The position numbers and the translations under genes are program-made. A stretch of DNA of 64,000 nt from Glandiceps talaboti (lineage: Eukaryota; Hemichordata; Enteropneusta; Spengelidae). Below, piece after piece: positions 47,250 through 59,796 of the stretch. How positions within the stretch are numbered: position 1 is the stretch's first letter; each line of letters opens with the position of its first letter. The notes below the pieces were generated by a model. That model searched no databases. It had not been told where the DNA came from and saw only the letters and a program-made list of their open reading frames with translations. The stretch spans positions 6,060,040 through 6,124,039 of the forward strand of contig NC_135569.1 of assembly GCF_964340395.1 (NCBI RefSeq), in the 5' to 3' direction.

Positions 47250-49258
47250 AATGCAAACAATCGGAAAGAAATACACGACTCGAACGTTTGCTATGAACTT
47301 CAGACAGCAGACCAGACGGTGACGAAATAGTCGTATTTCATACACTCCTCCACACACGGATGACACATTATTATAATTTCGGGGAATACCAGTTTGGACC
47401 AGGTTGGTCGTTCCATTATCATACGCGCTGCAAACCACAGCTCGTGTATCTTTGAAAATTTAGCATCAATCAATCTTTCAAAGATAGACCATTTAGCTCT
47501 GACTGAATTAATGTTTTTCTTATCAATAAGTGAATAACACCTAATGTCTAAAATTCTAGAAATTAGCAAATTAGTACACCAGTCGCGTTCATGAAACGAA
47601 CGTAAATTCTAATCTCTCCGCACAAAAATAAAAAACTTAAAAAAGATAATCATACTATGATAGATATATAGTTAAATTCTGTATGGACTACCACCATGCA
47701 ATAAAAACTGCTACCATTGTACCAATATTCGCGTTATCTAAACTCTAAAGTGTAGAACAATCCAGTGAGGAACGGCTAGTGCAGTGCCACCAGGTTGGTA
47801 TGGTGTGGTACTAGACATTCTGATAAATTTACTACCCCCACTATCCGTGCTGCCAAGAACCCCGACTCCTTCAAAAATTACTACAAAAAGTAAACTTTCA
47901 AGACCTTCAACCAGAGCTCACCATAAACTGTAAACATTCCGAACAGTACATCAATTCCACACGTACTGACCTGTGCGCGATAACCGCAATGTGTTTTGCA
48001 CAGTATCAAGCAGAACAAGAAGACATTTGCATGATTTGGAATTAACAAATCAAAACCATTCCATTTGGTGGATGGATATGTGCATCAAAAAAAAAAATTT
48101 CTGTAAAAATTATGATAAATACACAATAACCAAGGCTGTACATTAATAGGGGATGAATTTTACCATTTAAAAATATGTTTTGTCAACTGACTTCACATTC
48201 AACTGAGCACATGATAAAATAAACAGAAAACGCAGAGAATGATTCACAACCAAATTTAGCGATTTTTTAGCAATAATTAGAGTTATTTTAGTTAACATTG
48301 CAGTCACCTACCTCTATATCTGAAATTTGCAGAAGCATAATTTTAAAAAATTGATGAGTGTGTGAGAAACAAAAATAAAATGGTACTGTATTCATAACAT
48401 GTACACTTCTACCATGACCTGAGCTGACCCGAACTTCAAATTTCGTGCGCAACATTGCAACACCTCCCACGCGTATCAAATAGTAAGATCGTTTCTCATT
48501 GGTCAAAAATTATACTGTCGCGGAGACATAAACAAGTTACTGTTTGTGTGGATTTTCCATTTTGTGTTTTTTAAGTACTGTAAGCATTTATTTAACTACT
48601 ATTTTTACCGACTCTTCCCAAAATATCAACAATTACTCGTAGAATTTGACTTTAAAAGTACCACCTGCCGTGTGAGGCCACTGGGAATGAACCAATAAGA
48701 GTCCAGCTAGTTTACAAACCAATCAAAATCCTCCTAGCAAAACCCGGAAATGGTGGGCTCATCGACAGCTTCTCGTCATGTCCGCCTGTCGTACGTTACA
48801 GAGGTGGTACCGGCAAATTTGACTGTGAGATTGACAAGGGTATAACGGTAAATATTACGGTAGACGCACACTGTTACGCATTATCGCATGTTTCCTCAAC
48901 AAAATTTGGTCGTCAGAATATGTTTTACAGTATTTTACATGGTAAGTAAACATCTTTTTTGACGATACCTGCTCAAGGTCGAACCCTTGTTATGCATGTT
49001 GTTATGTTAAAAGTTGTTACAATGACAATTCGTTTACATTGATTCATTCAACACGTCGTTGCATGTACTTGTGGCATGCTATCAATAGCCATGATTTCAC
49101 AACATTACATAGACATGGATCGATTCTTTTGTGATTTGATGTGCCGACACAGTAAACAACGGTAAGACCATGGACGTCTCTCCCTTAAATACATTCATGT
49201 CAAGTCATCTACAGCATGCAGCAATATGATTAAAATCTGATGTGGTGAAAGCGGCTAG
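47250..49258. promoter_or_regulatory. Head-to-head intergenic region of genes C and D
   Basis: There are 2009 bp between the divergent start codons of C and D. I saw no copy of the conserved A/E upstream block here and no exon. It should contain both promoters, inferred from gene arrangement only. Confidence 0.45.
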
Positions 49259-52200
49259 ATGTCTTTATTTACCTCTATTGCCGTCCTTTTGTGTTGTTTG
49301 TTTTGTTGCGGGTGTCCGCCGATCATAGTAAGTCGTGAACATTGATTGATTGATTTCATTTAGCAAATAAATATATATAATATTCTTCACCGTAGATAAC
49401 ACAAAAAAGTTAAAAACATAGTTTCATTTTCCTGACTTACTAGATGAAACTTATGAAAGAGGGACTAGAAACACGAGAAGGGAACAATCATATTAGTAAC
49501 TCTGAGAAATATGTTCTCCTGTAAATTATGCCTGCAAAATGATTTATTTTAAATTACACAAAGTAGGCATTACTGACACTGTGTTAATTTTTCCTTCAAA
49601 TAGTATACACACAAGTTTCTGTGTAAGTAAGAAGTACCTGTATTAATATCCCCCCCTCCCCTCTAAGGAAAAATACATGGTTTTCATGCCTGTTTACTTA
49701 TTCATTTCATCAGGAATTTGCTGGAATGAGAAACAAAAGAAATATAATTTTAACTAGCTCTGGATGTATAAACCATAGACAATATTGTCTATGTATAAAC
49801 TAAGGGGTTTTGACATGCCTTGTTGAAACCCCATAGTGTACATACATCCTGAGCTAAATTTTGACTAGGAAATGTATCGTTTAGTTTATTGTATGTAGAC
49901 ACAGTTACTCTTTGTTTGAACTTACTTTCTGTATATTCGTCATAAGGTAAGGTACACCATGACAGGGCGTCCTCACACATCGTTCAACCCCTCCCTCCTC
50001 CGGATCCGTGAGAGGAAGCTGGCGAGGGAAAAACAGCGATACGTATCTTACAGTCTAATAGATTCATCATTTGAACTGACAAATCTAGGGGAACAATATT
50101 AAAGATTACCATTTGATCATGTATTTACAAAAAAAACCACTGCTAATCAAAATATACACCACAAAATCTTGTATTCAAACAGAGTTTGGTGACAGTTACA
50201 TCATCTACAGAGAGTGATCAACTTCAAGAATATAAAAGATGCTATAAAACCAATCCTGATAAAAGAACTTTCAAACATAATGATATAAAATGTAATCTGT
50301 GTTACCCTGGACAGTTTATGGTGGCACCATGTACAGGTACAGGTGTACAATCAACCAGGTGAGAGCTTCAAAGTTAGACTGAGGTTTCTAGTTTGAGTTT
50401 CTAATACATGAATCCCTTTTTACATTCTCACAAACCAGAGCAGATTTCCTTTAAGATGGCCGTATGGATGACGATTGGGTATTTATTTTGGATTTTGAAT
50501 TTATAAAATAATTTTATCATGGCTTCCTACTTGAAAAATAAATTTGAAACAACATTGACTAAGTCTGTGTTGTAACTCAACACATCACAGAAAGCTAAAA
50601 AATGTGTAAAAAGATTGTTATTGTACGTAGAGTGACACATATTTTAAAACATTTATCAGTCTACTATTTAGTTACAAACAAGAACTTGGCATATGTTGTT
50701 TCACATTGATTTTTGATTGAGTAGGACACCATGATAAAATTGTTTTACAAATTAAAAATCCAAAATAATTATCCAATCCTCATCCATATAGTGACTTATC
50801 ATCAGGACAGTAAAACATAGCAATAAGTATCATGTCCAAGAGTTCTAAGTACTTCCGACTAACGTTTTGCATGTCCAGGTTGACAGACTTTGCCAAATTA
50901 TCTGTTTCCTGACTTTACCAGTATCCAAAACAAAATTATGGTAGATTGAAACTGTGGAATTTTTACCCTTTCCCTCTTTCTGTTACCAGGGTTACCAGGG
51001 TTCCCCAACTCTTAGTCTAATGTTACGGTATCCTTCATTTTACCTCAGTTAAAACAACTTAACCATAAACTTTGTATCAAAGAGAGACAAACTCTCCTGT
51101 ATCATCTAAATAGCTCTCCTAACAGATAGAGTGAAATATGTTCACCTTATGAGTAGTCAAGACATCAATATAATATCTGATCTTGCTAGATACACTTATA
51201 ACTCAGTTATTTTTTTGACAAAGAAAGCAAACCTTGATATCAGCTGCACAATTTAAACATGTCTTCCTCCCATAATAAATCTGGTTGGCCTTGATCAAGA
51301 GAATTTTTTGTGTTCTCTGTTTGACCCTTTGTTTTCCTGTCACGTTTTGTATAAGTCTTTGATATTTATTTAACTATTCTACTTATTTTGCTGTTGCTGT
51401 TTTTTTTTGATGTTTCAAATTGATGTATCTGAAAGTGCAAAATTTTAAATTATTAAAATAAAGTTATTATGGTGTTTCAGCCGAATGTAAATTCAGTATG
51501 CGACAATAATTAGTGCCACTCAGGTTAGTTGAATTCAGTCTTGCCAAGGTAGTGTAGTTTTCCATGAAATCATCACAAAACTTATTTGATTCTATCTCCT
51601 ATTTTTTGTTCTATAGGTGTGCACAATGTCTTCAAAATACATATATGCCCTACTACAATGAATGTGACGACTGCTGGTCTTGTACTGCTGTATGTGATGG
51701 TTTAAACCAAATAGTAAGTAATTAATATGCACCAAATATTTAACTTAACCCCCCCCCCCCCCCACCCCAACAAAATAAAATGAAAACAATAATAAATAGA
51801 TAAGTAAATGAAAAATAAAAATTTACCCAGAGCATTTTGTTAAAATATTGAAACAAATTTGCAAACTCATCCTATGACCCTGTAATGTACAATGAGTAAC
51901 ACTGAAGTAAAACACTTTCTCTATGTGTTACACTCGTTTATAGCATTCATATCAAGTGTAAAAGTATACTGTTTCAATTGGTTTATTTAGCATGTGGCCT
52001 TTCTAATGTGGTCAATTAGCAAATGAAATAGTATACTTTTACACTTGATATAGATGCTGTAAACAATTGTGGTATGTACAGAAACACTTTAAAACAACAA
52101 ACAAACAATCATATAGTTTAACATTTTTATAAACTAACTTTAATATGACCATGTAATGTTAGTACAAGTACCTAACAACTTATTTTTCTCTGTCCATGTT

Positions 52201-55200
52201 GTCTTAGGCAGTACAGGAATGCAATGGTACACATCCAAGAGTGTGTGGTTGTCTAGAGGGTACCCACCCTAGTGCATCTAATGACCGCTGTATAAAATAT
52301 GAATGCCCTGCAGGACAGAGAGTGAGGGTGAAAAATGGTAAGAACTAGAATATATCCTATGAATCCACAAGTCTTTCCCTGCCAACCATAAATATTGTGT
52401 CCATAAACCTCATCTGACATTTTAGCACTATATTGATTGCATAACAGGAGTTTCCTGAACTTTTTAGTTTGGACGGTATTTATACTAATTATGAATTGTA
52501 ATTAATTAGTTTTGTATCACTAACAAGAGTCCTAATTACTTATGAGTAACATTTGTCTGGTCAGGTCAAATTTTATGCAAATTATATGCAAATGAAGACA
52601 TGACAATCCATTGTACATGGAAGCATGTAATTGCAAAGTATGATTTTTATGGAAATTTGCTTGTACTGGAATGTGATTGTTAAAAAAATTGGGATAATTA
52701 TCTGAATCAGGTGATATTCTTGCTTGAAGGTGCAAATTTCTGAGTTGAAGTTTAGGTGTCCATATCCACTATGTGTTTTGAATAATAGTTTGTCTTTACA
52801 TAACATTTCATGAACATGGACGAACTCTCATTTTACCATTTTCCATTCAAATTCACAGGAAGGTTTGGAATTGACGTCAAATGCCGACCATGTCCTGCGA
52901 ACTCCTACTCTTCTGGTATCAATACCAGAACATTTTGTACACCTCACACAAACTGTACAGTAATTGGTAGAGAGTTTGTATTCAAAGGAAATGGTACTCA
53001 TAATGCTGTCTGTGAAGGAGAAGGCACTCCAACACCTGTTCCTAGAGGAACGGATAACATAATGGAACTTTCTACGGAATGGGAGTCCTTGGATCTTTCA
53101 AGTGAAAATCAGGTAGGTAAAACCAAACAATTGTGTTTGATTTATGTATTATTTTTATGCAAACTTTAAACCATGGCTGAGTTTCTTTATACCACTTTAG
53201 GCAATAGATTATTTCTGCTGACTCCCATGATTCATTGGTCCTCTGCAAAGATACCCTATATAAAAGACTCAAGGAATCACAGGTATTTTTAGGTGATGTG
53301 AAATCATAAAATGACTCCAGAACCCATAGTTTATATAAAAATACCTGGATTTCCTAGCGTGGTATTCCCCTTTATTTAAGTCAAAGAATAATACATTATT
53401 CCATATTTACCAGAGATTGCTTGCAACAGTGTGTGAATACTAGTGGTATTTGTACTACAGTGCAATACCGAAAACGTTATTGCATACCTGCATGCAAATG
53501 ATATGCAAATGAGGTCACAATTATTTGGTACACACACAATTATATGGTCACACTGTATGATTTTTATGGAAATTTGCTGTTTCAGGTAAACATATGTAAT
53601 AATTACAGAACCCCATTCTGTGTGAGTTCCAGTGTAGGTACTCAGGAGTATTTACACTTGTGCTTGCACAGAGAACACTGCAAGCACTCATGCAAATACC
53701 ATGAGTACACCACACTTGCACTCACGTGTCATGGTGTTCTGTCATATAACACATCTGGGGAACAACAGGGTCATAAAACTGTTCTCTTGTTCCATTTCAG
53801 GAGGAAAATGATGCCTATACACATAAGATGAGCAGCGACAAGACTCTCGATGGTATGGAAAACTACATTTATGTACACTGTCTTATTTTAAATTGAAACT
53901 TATGACCACATTGTGCAGTTTTGGGGAGCTCAAAATTTGTAATTAAGATAGAAATATGTGTCGGTCAATTTGACATTCTTGTTTTATCCTCCTCATTATA
54001 GTTATTCAATACTCAATAGTGTAGTCGCATCAATCGTGGTCAAATTTATGAAATTAATAGTCCATGAAATAAGTACTGATAAAAAAATAATTGTACCAAA
54101 TAGCAAGGTTCATACACTCTGTAAACGCCAAGAATTTCTGAGGACTCCTTGAAAGTCGTGGAAAAAGTGATCAACTCCTGGAAAGTACTTGAATATCAAT
54201 CAGTTAAATGATTGATAAATTGTCATCAGGTATTGATTAGATAGGTAAGAGATATGTATTACCAGTAACAACCCGGTTTGTTGACAAATAGAATGTATTT
54301 TGCTGATCAACATTCCTGGAAAAGAACCAAAGTTGATATGAATATTCCTGGAAAACGGATGGAAAATGCCTGGAAAGACTCCGGGAACACCCACTGTGAT
54401 AAATGTTTCAGTCTAACGAGCGTTATCATGGATTAAAATTTTAGTAATTTACCAACTAACATGCAAAGCACCCAATGTACTAACTAAAATGCATGCCCTT
54501 CTTTGTTTTCTCAACTAGATTCTCCTACAACCGAGGTACCACAACGTTCAAATACAACCAATAGAATTAAACCATATCCATCAGATCATAATAACACAAT
54601 CGTAACAAATGCTATATCCATTGGTATACCTGTCGGCGTATCGATCACAGGGATTTTGGTATTCATTGCGATAATTATTATTATCTTCTGTTATTGCAAG
54701 TACTGTGCTAAAAAACCAAAACAGAAACGGAAGTATAGTGTGCCGCTCTCAGTTTTGAAAAAGAGAAAGATTTCAACTTCAAGCAGCGAATCTGAACAAG
54801 GTAAAATATTCTTAGTTGAAAAGTAAAATGTGGGATAAAGAAAAATGTTTTCATGAAATACACAGCTAGAAATCCACAGGCAGTTTACAGGACTTGTCTG
54901 TGAGAGACCTTGTGCAGACATTGTAACAGGGTATGTGAAACAAGTGTTTTACAGGGTCTGTAAATGTGTTAAAGGTTTCATGTAACAGGTCTATTGCTCC
55001 AGGCATGTATACAGGTGTGTAATTTCTAAGTATACATTGCTGTGATCACCTGACTGAAACAGGACTGTAGATTTGGTCAGATTCCAGAACTGTATTCACA
55101 TACATGTAACAGGTCTGTTAGTACAGGCATGTATACAGAAAGTTGTGTACAATCTGACTGTATACATTGCTGTGATCACATGACTGAAAGTGACCAAGAA

Positions 55201-57020
55201 TAACAAAAGCAAAGGCTTTAACAAGTTTGTCATGGCCACACACTATACGAAAAGTCACATTTGACCATGTCTTTCCACCGGGGTAAATCTTAGTCAGAGG
55301 ATGTGTAAATGTGGTGAATATGAGATGAAGTTCCACCTTTGACTTAATTTACCCGGTGATCTCTCACCTGGGGTTGTAGACAGTCAAAAGTGGTACTGCG
55401 TCTTTTACTACCCCTGGACAGAGATGGTGGTTAGGTGGGTCACAGGTAGGGTAAAGGTGGGTAAATTTGACTTTTCGTATAGTGACAGATTGCATGTGTC
55501 AGACTTATAGATCTTGCCATTCTATTTGTAGAAAGTGATAACTTAGTTTTAGGGAATGAGATCAGTAGTTCAATGTAAGATAAAAAAATAAATTCTTTTA
55601 GTTATGGAGACTATAGTACATATAAACCTTGTGACTTAGATAGCATAGAGCTGACAGTAGAGGCCATGAGATGCCTAAGGTCAGAACGAATCTATGAATA
55701 TTACAGATAACATAACCAAACCCTTATTGATATTCCATAAATGTTTCCTGTATCTCTAAATTGATATTCCAGAGAACATTCCAAAACCAGTATGGATATT
55801 CCAGAAATGTTTTGCCAGACAGAGAAGCACTGGTGATGATATATCTCGTGAAAGTCTACTTCAGAAAAGCATTACATTGAAACGAGGTATGTTTAGCAGC
55901 TTACACCATTTTTTTTTGGAATGGGTAAAGATATTTATGTCTTTGAAAAATTGCAAAAGGCTTTGAGTTTCTACACTAGTGACCACTACAAATGTAGTTT
56001 GTCACGTCATTTTCTGCAGGTACATGTAAACATTTGACGTCATGAGTCCTCAGAATTTATACCACTCTTAACAAGTAACTGAAGCATTTACTTGTGTTTC
56101 ACAATAATTTCTAGCATCCATACCAAATGTAAAATAACACTTGCTTAATTATAGTGTAATGGTGTAACAAGGTCGCATAACTGTTATTGGTTAACGGTTA
56201 TAACAAGTGAGACGTCTTATGACATTCATGTTTACTCTGTATTTGTTTTATGACTGACTTGTACTTTGTAGTTGTACTGCTAACATTGTTTATAGATGGA
56301 TTACATTGATGACAGACACCACATACTGGGCTAATGATTAAAGCAATTGAAATAATATACTTTTGCACTTCATATGGAAGCCATAAAAGATTATCACAAG
56401 CAGGGAAAACACTTTCGTTGGGTGTTATGAGTTGTAAAAACTGTTGACCAGTGATACCTTATTGTGTTCATCAGTGCAAAATGGTCAATACTTTATATGG
56501 GTAACCACATGTTCCAAACTCTACAGTTGTGCTACAATGCCATTAGCACTATTTTTTTTAATATGTAGTGTAATGAGGGTTCAAAAGAAGTATTTTCAAA
56601 TGCTTAACTGTGTTCTTGAAAATTCCAACTTGTAATTCTAATTTTTACTTCTGTTTTACAGTATCTGGTAAGACTTATGATAACGTGTTCAGTGACTTCA
56701 TACAGGCTATTGCAAAAGGGGTCGAAATTACATATTGGCAAGAATTTCTACGTACACCTCCACCACCGTATCTAACAAAAGCAGACATCGGCGGGATAGA
56801 GTATCAATACAACAGGGAACCACTCTCTGAGATTGTCTACCAATGCCTCCTTCTTCTGAAAAAAGGAATGAAACAAGAAGACAACCCTGTCAAGAACATT
56901 TTGCTGAAACTAGCCGCACATGACAAAAAACTGATGAAAAATATCTTCCGGTCACATTGTGAATACGAGACTGTAAGTAGAGAGAGTGCAGTCCTTCGAA
57001 ACTCAATTTCAGAGGATTAG
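49259..57020 (+). CDS. Gene D: TNF receptor superfamily member with death domain (9 exons, 510 aa)
   Basis: Coding exons: 49259-49327, 50183-50358, 51617-51713, 52208-52337, 52859-53112, 53801-53852, 54519-54800, 55773-55886 and 56662-57020. The total is 1533 bases (511 codons with stop), all with AG/GT borders. Exon 1 is a signal peptide (MSLFTSIAVLLCCLFCC) with a GTAAGT donor. The four CRDs (CNLCYPGQFM; CAQCLQNTYMP; CGCLEGTH; CRPCPANSYS with HTNCT) are closest to those of gene B, sharing for example YMPxYNEC(E/D)DCW. A stalk with NRIKPYPSD precedes the membrane helix at about 291-318 (ILVFIAIIIIIFCYC) and a KRKYSVPLSVLKKRK juxtamembrane segment. The last exon has a death domain (about 400-490; YWQEFLRTPPPPYL, IVYQCLLLLKK), in which the usual tryptophan after CLL is replaced by leucine. 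It is head to head with C. Confidence 0.87.
49941..50057. mobile_element. MITE family 1, copy 3 (degraded)
   Basis: GGTAAGGTACACC at the left and GTATCTTACAGTCTA at the right match copies 1 and 2. The left terminus has mutated and the target duplication is no longer exact. It lies in gene D intron 1. Confidence 0.7.
50453..50799. mobile_element. MITE family 3, copy 2
   Basis: AAGATGGCCGTATGGATGAC and GATTGGGTATTTATTTTGG at the left pair with CCAAAATAATTATCCAATC and CATCCATATAGTGACTTAT at the right. It is a longer relative of 18098-18252. Confidence 0.6.
51942..52072. repeat. Inverted repeat in gene D intron 3
   Basis: ATATCAAGTGTAAAAGTATACT (near 51950-51971) is mirrored by AGTATACTTTTACACTTGATAT (near 52030-52051), and TTTATAGCAT by ATGCTGTAAA outside. 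A diverged relative with the same outer text lies at about 56100-56400. Confidence 0.75.
53402..53758 (+). repeat. Dispersed repeat of about 390 bp, copy 3
   Basis: Same order of motifs as 39893-40285. It ends only about 40 bp before gene D exon 6 (53801). Confidence 0.8.
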
Positions 57021-59567
57021 ACGAAGAGTACGAGGAGTGGGGGATGGGGTCAGGAGGGGATTATTGTAATTTTAACCAGCTGAGGTTACAACAGTGGTAC
57101 AATCTAAAATTATTTTTGATATAAATATTCAACACTTATTGCCTGGCTGTGAGGACACTAGTGGACGTCAATTACCCGAGGGCTGTTATATAGCAAATAT
57201 TTCCCGAGGCTAAAAGCTGAGGAAAATAGCTTGCTACATAACAATATGGAAAATCTGACTAACATATTCACAAAAATATATTTATCATCTTGATCAAAGA
57301 AGGTAGTGAAAGTGAAATAATCAAAATATGACGGAAATTTCTTTCAAGTCTTCTGAGTGTAAGTTAATAAATTGTGTGCTGAAAGGCATTACCGGTATTA
57401 AGCAATTATTTGTTATTGACTATGAGCTGCCATTTTGAAAGTTACACAGTCTTGGCTGCCCAGAATCTTGTCATTTAGCTCTCAATTAATGGCTAGAGAA
57501 TCTGGGGAAATATGTGTGACTTCTGCTTTCTGTTAGAACATTCAAATCGTTCACAATTATATTCTGTGATATCAATTCTGGTAGTTGATCATCTTTAGAA
57601 GCAATTAGATTATTTTTATCTTTGTATAGGAAAGTCACAGACATAATATACTATAAATATATACTGAAATGTCAAGGAAACTGGTTACTTGTATTGCGCT
57701 ATCAAGTGTGCTAACAATGCCAGAATATAATATCAGCGTCACAAAGGCATACATCAACTTTAACATCATACTAGTAAAGTTTAATTATGGTATTATGCAA
57801 GTATTTTCACTGAAGTCAAATAGCTTGTGTCATTTTAAAGATAGAAAGTCAACAAAGTCGGTCACAATTTAACATTTTTATTGTTTTTTTTTATACAGAT
57901 TTTATACTAATATGTGTTGAAATTTATTTAATATCTTTTTAATGATAGGTCATTATGTGACTGACAAACATTTGAATTATTGCAAGGCTTTGCTGATGTT
58001 TACTAGTAGTTGCTTTGTAGAAAATGACGTTGAGGGCGCTTGTGCAATTCTGACTGTAAGAGCACTACTGTCAGTGAAGTGTTGTAATAAAACGAATCCG
58101 AGTTCAGCTAATAAGTAGCACATTTCATACTGCCATTGATAAAAGTTAAAATTGTCTCAACATTTGCTCATTATCCAAAGACAAAATAATTTAATTTTGT
58201 GGGCATACAGCTTTAAATCATATTGAGTGTAGTAATTGAGTTGCCAAAAGAACGATGTCGTGCAGTAGTTGAATTATTGACAGCAAAGCTTAGTACACTT
58301 ATTGACTATGAGGGCGCTAGTAGACATCTATCTCCGAGGCTGAAAACCGAAAGTTTTTATAAATAGTTTCTATATAACAGCTTAAGTGGTAATGCGATGG
58401 CTTCCCATGTAAACCTATGCAAATACAAATATTCTTCTGTTATTGTACAACTAATCCTGCCACACATAAATTACTGTATCGATTTCTGGGGCCACAGACT
58501 TGACTAGTTCAGACTGTGGTCCCCTCTAGATGTAATACTACGATAAATTCTTTGCAATGTACACACGTTTATTTTTTATTATCTGGTGAATAAAATCAAT
58601 TCCAATCACATTCCTGTATAATCTCCATGGATTTCACAACAAAGACAACTTGCTCTCATGTTTTTTTTTCTCATTTTTTTTTCCACGTTCCTCCATTAAC
58701 AAACAATTAGTCTGAAATATGCAGACTTATATCAATCTTACCCCAAGGTCACATAGTTGTATTAGGAAGCTATTTTTATACGATTATTTATAATAATATA
58801 AGGAGTGGAATGTTAAGTATGAATTTATGAATAGTTATCAGGATTACTGCCTAATAAACCATAATAAGGTGGAAAAAATATAATTGTGTGTTTCACGATA
58901 ACATGGCCTCAGAGAATATAAAGTCAGGTTTTTACTTTATTTTATTTTATATATTATTGTTTTTATCTTTGGAAAAATATTGCTTCAACGCAAACAAAAT
59001 GAACTGTTGGTCAGAATACCCCTTCTGAGATAGTTTGATGAAATATGTACAGACATTGGTGGGGAAAGAAAACATATATACATGAAGGTCAAGAAGGCAA
59101 GGAATTTCTTATATATTTGTTTCAAATGTTTAAAAAATGTTGAGGGTCGGCAGTTTAAAAACTAGGGTCGGTCGGGATATCGGAAACACACAGTTTTTTT
59201 ATTGTGCCTTATGAATTGTTGTTAGGAAATGTCTGTAAACCATAGTAATGGCTTTTTCATGTTAGCTAGGCATTAGACTTCAGTTGTGTGCTAGGCTTTG
59301 TGTAAGCTTAGCATGCTACTCAACAGAAACCTAGAAATGTATTTATACCCAGTATCTACACTATCTACATATATTTAACAGTTTCTGATGTATTTTCTCT
59401 ACTTTTTTGTAATCATTTAGTGACAATTTAACATCTCCGACATATGCATGTAATAAATTTCTATTATACATGTGTTACTATATTTTAATAAACCAAATTG
59501 TATGTTATATACTTGGATATGTTTATTACTTTTTTATATATGCTCAGTCTTGGATTATACCATGTTG

Positions 59568-59761
59568 AGTGTGTGTGTGTGTGGTGATGGGGTATGTGTC
59601 CGTGTAGGTGTGGTGATGGTGTATTTGTGGTGATGATGCTGGGTGTGTGTGTGTGTGTGTGTGTATGTGTGTCTGTCTGTATGTGTGTGTGCGCTGTGGT
59701 AATGATGGGGTATGTATGTGTGTGTGTGTGTGTGTGCGCGCGCTGTGGTAATGATGGGGTA

Positions 59762-59794
<33 letters not shown>
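59568..59794. repeat. GT-rich minisatellite
   Basis: GTGTGTGTGT blocks alternate with GGTGATGGGGTATGTGTG and GGTAATGATGGGGTAT(T/G) units of about 40-65 bp. Confidence 0.85.
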
Positions 59795-59796
<2 letters not shown>

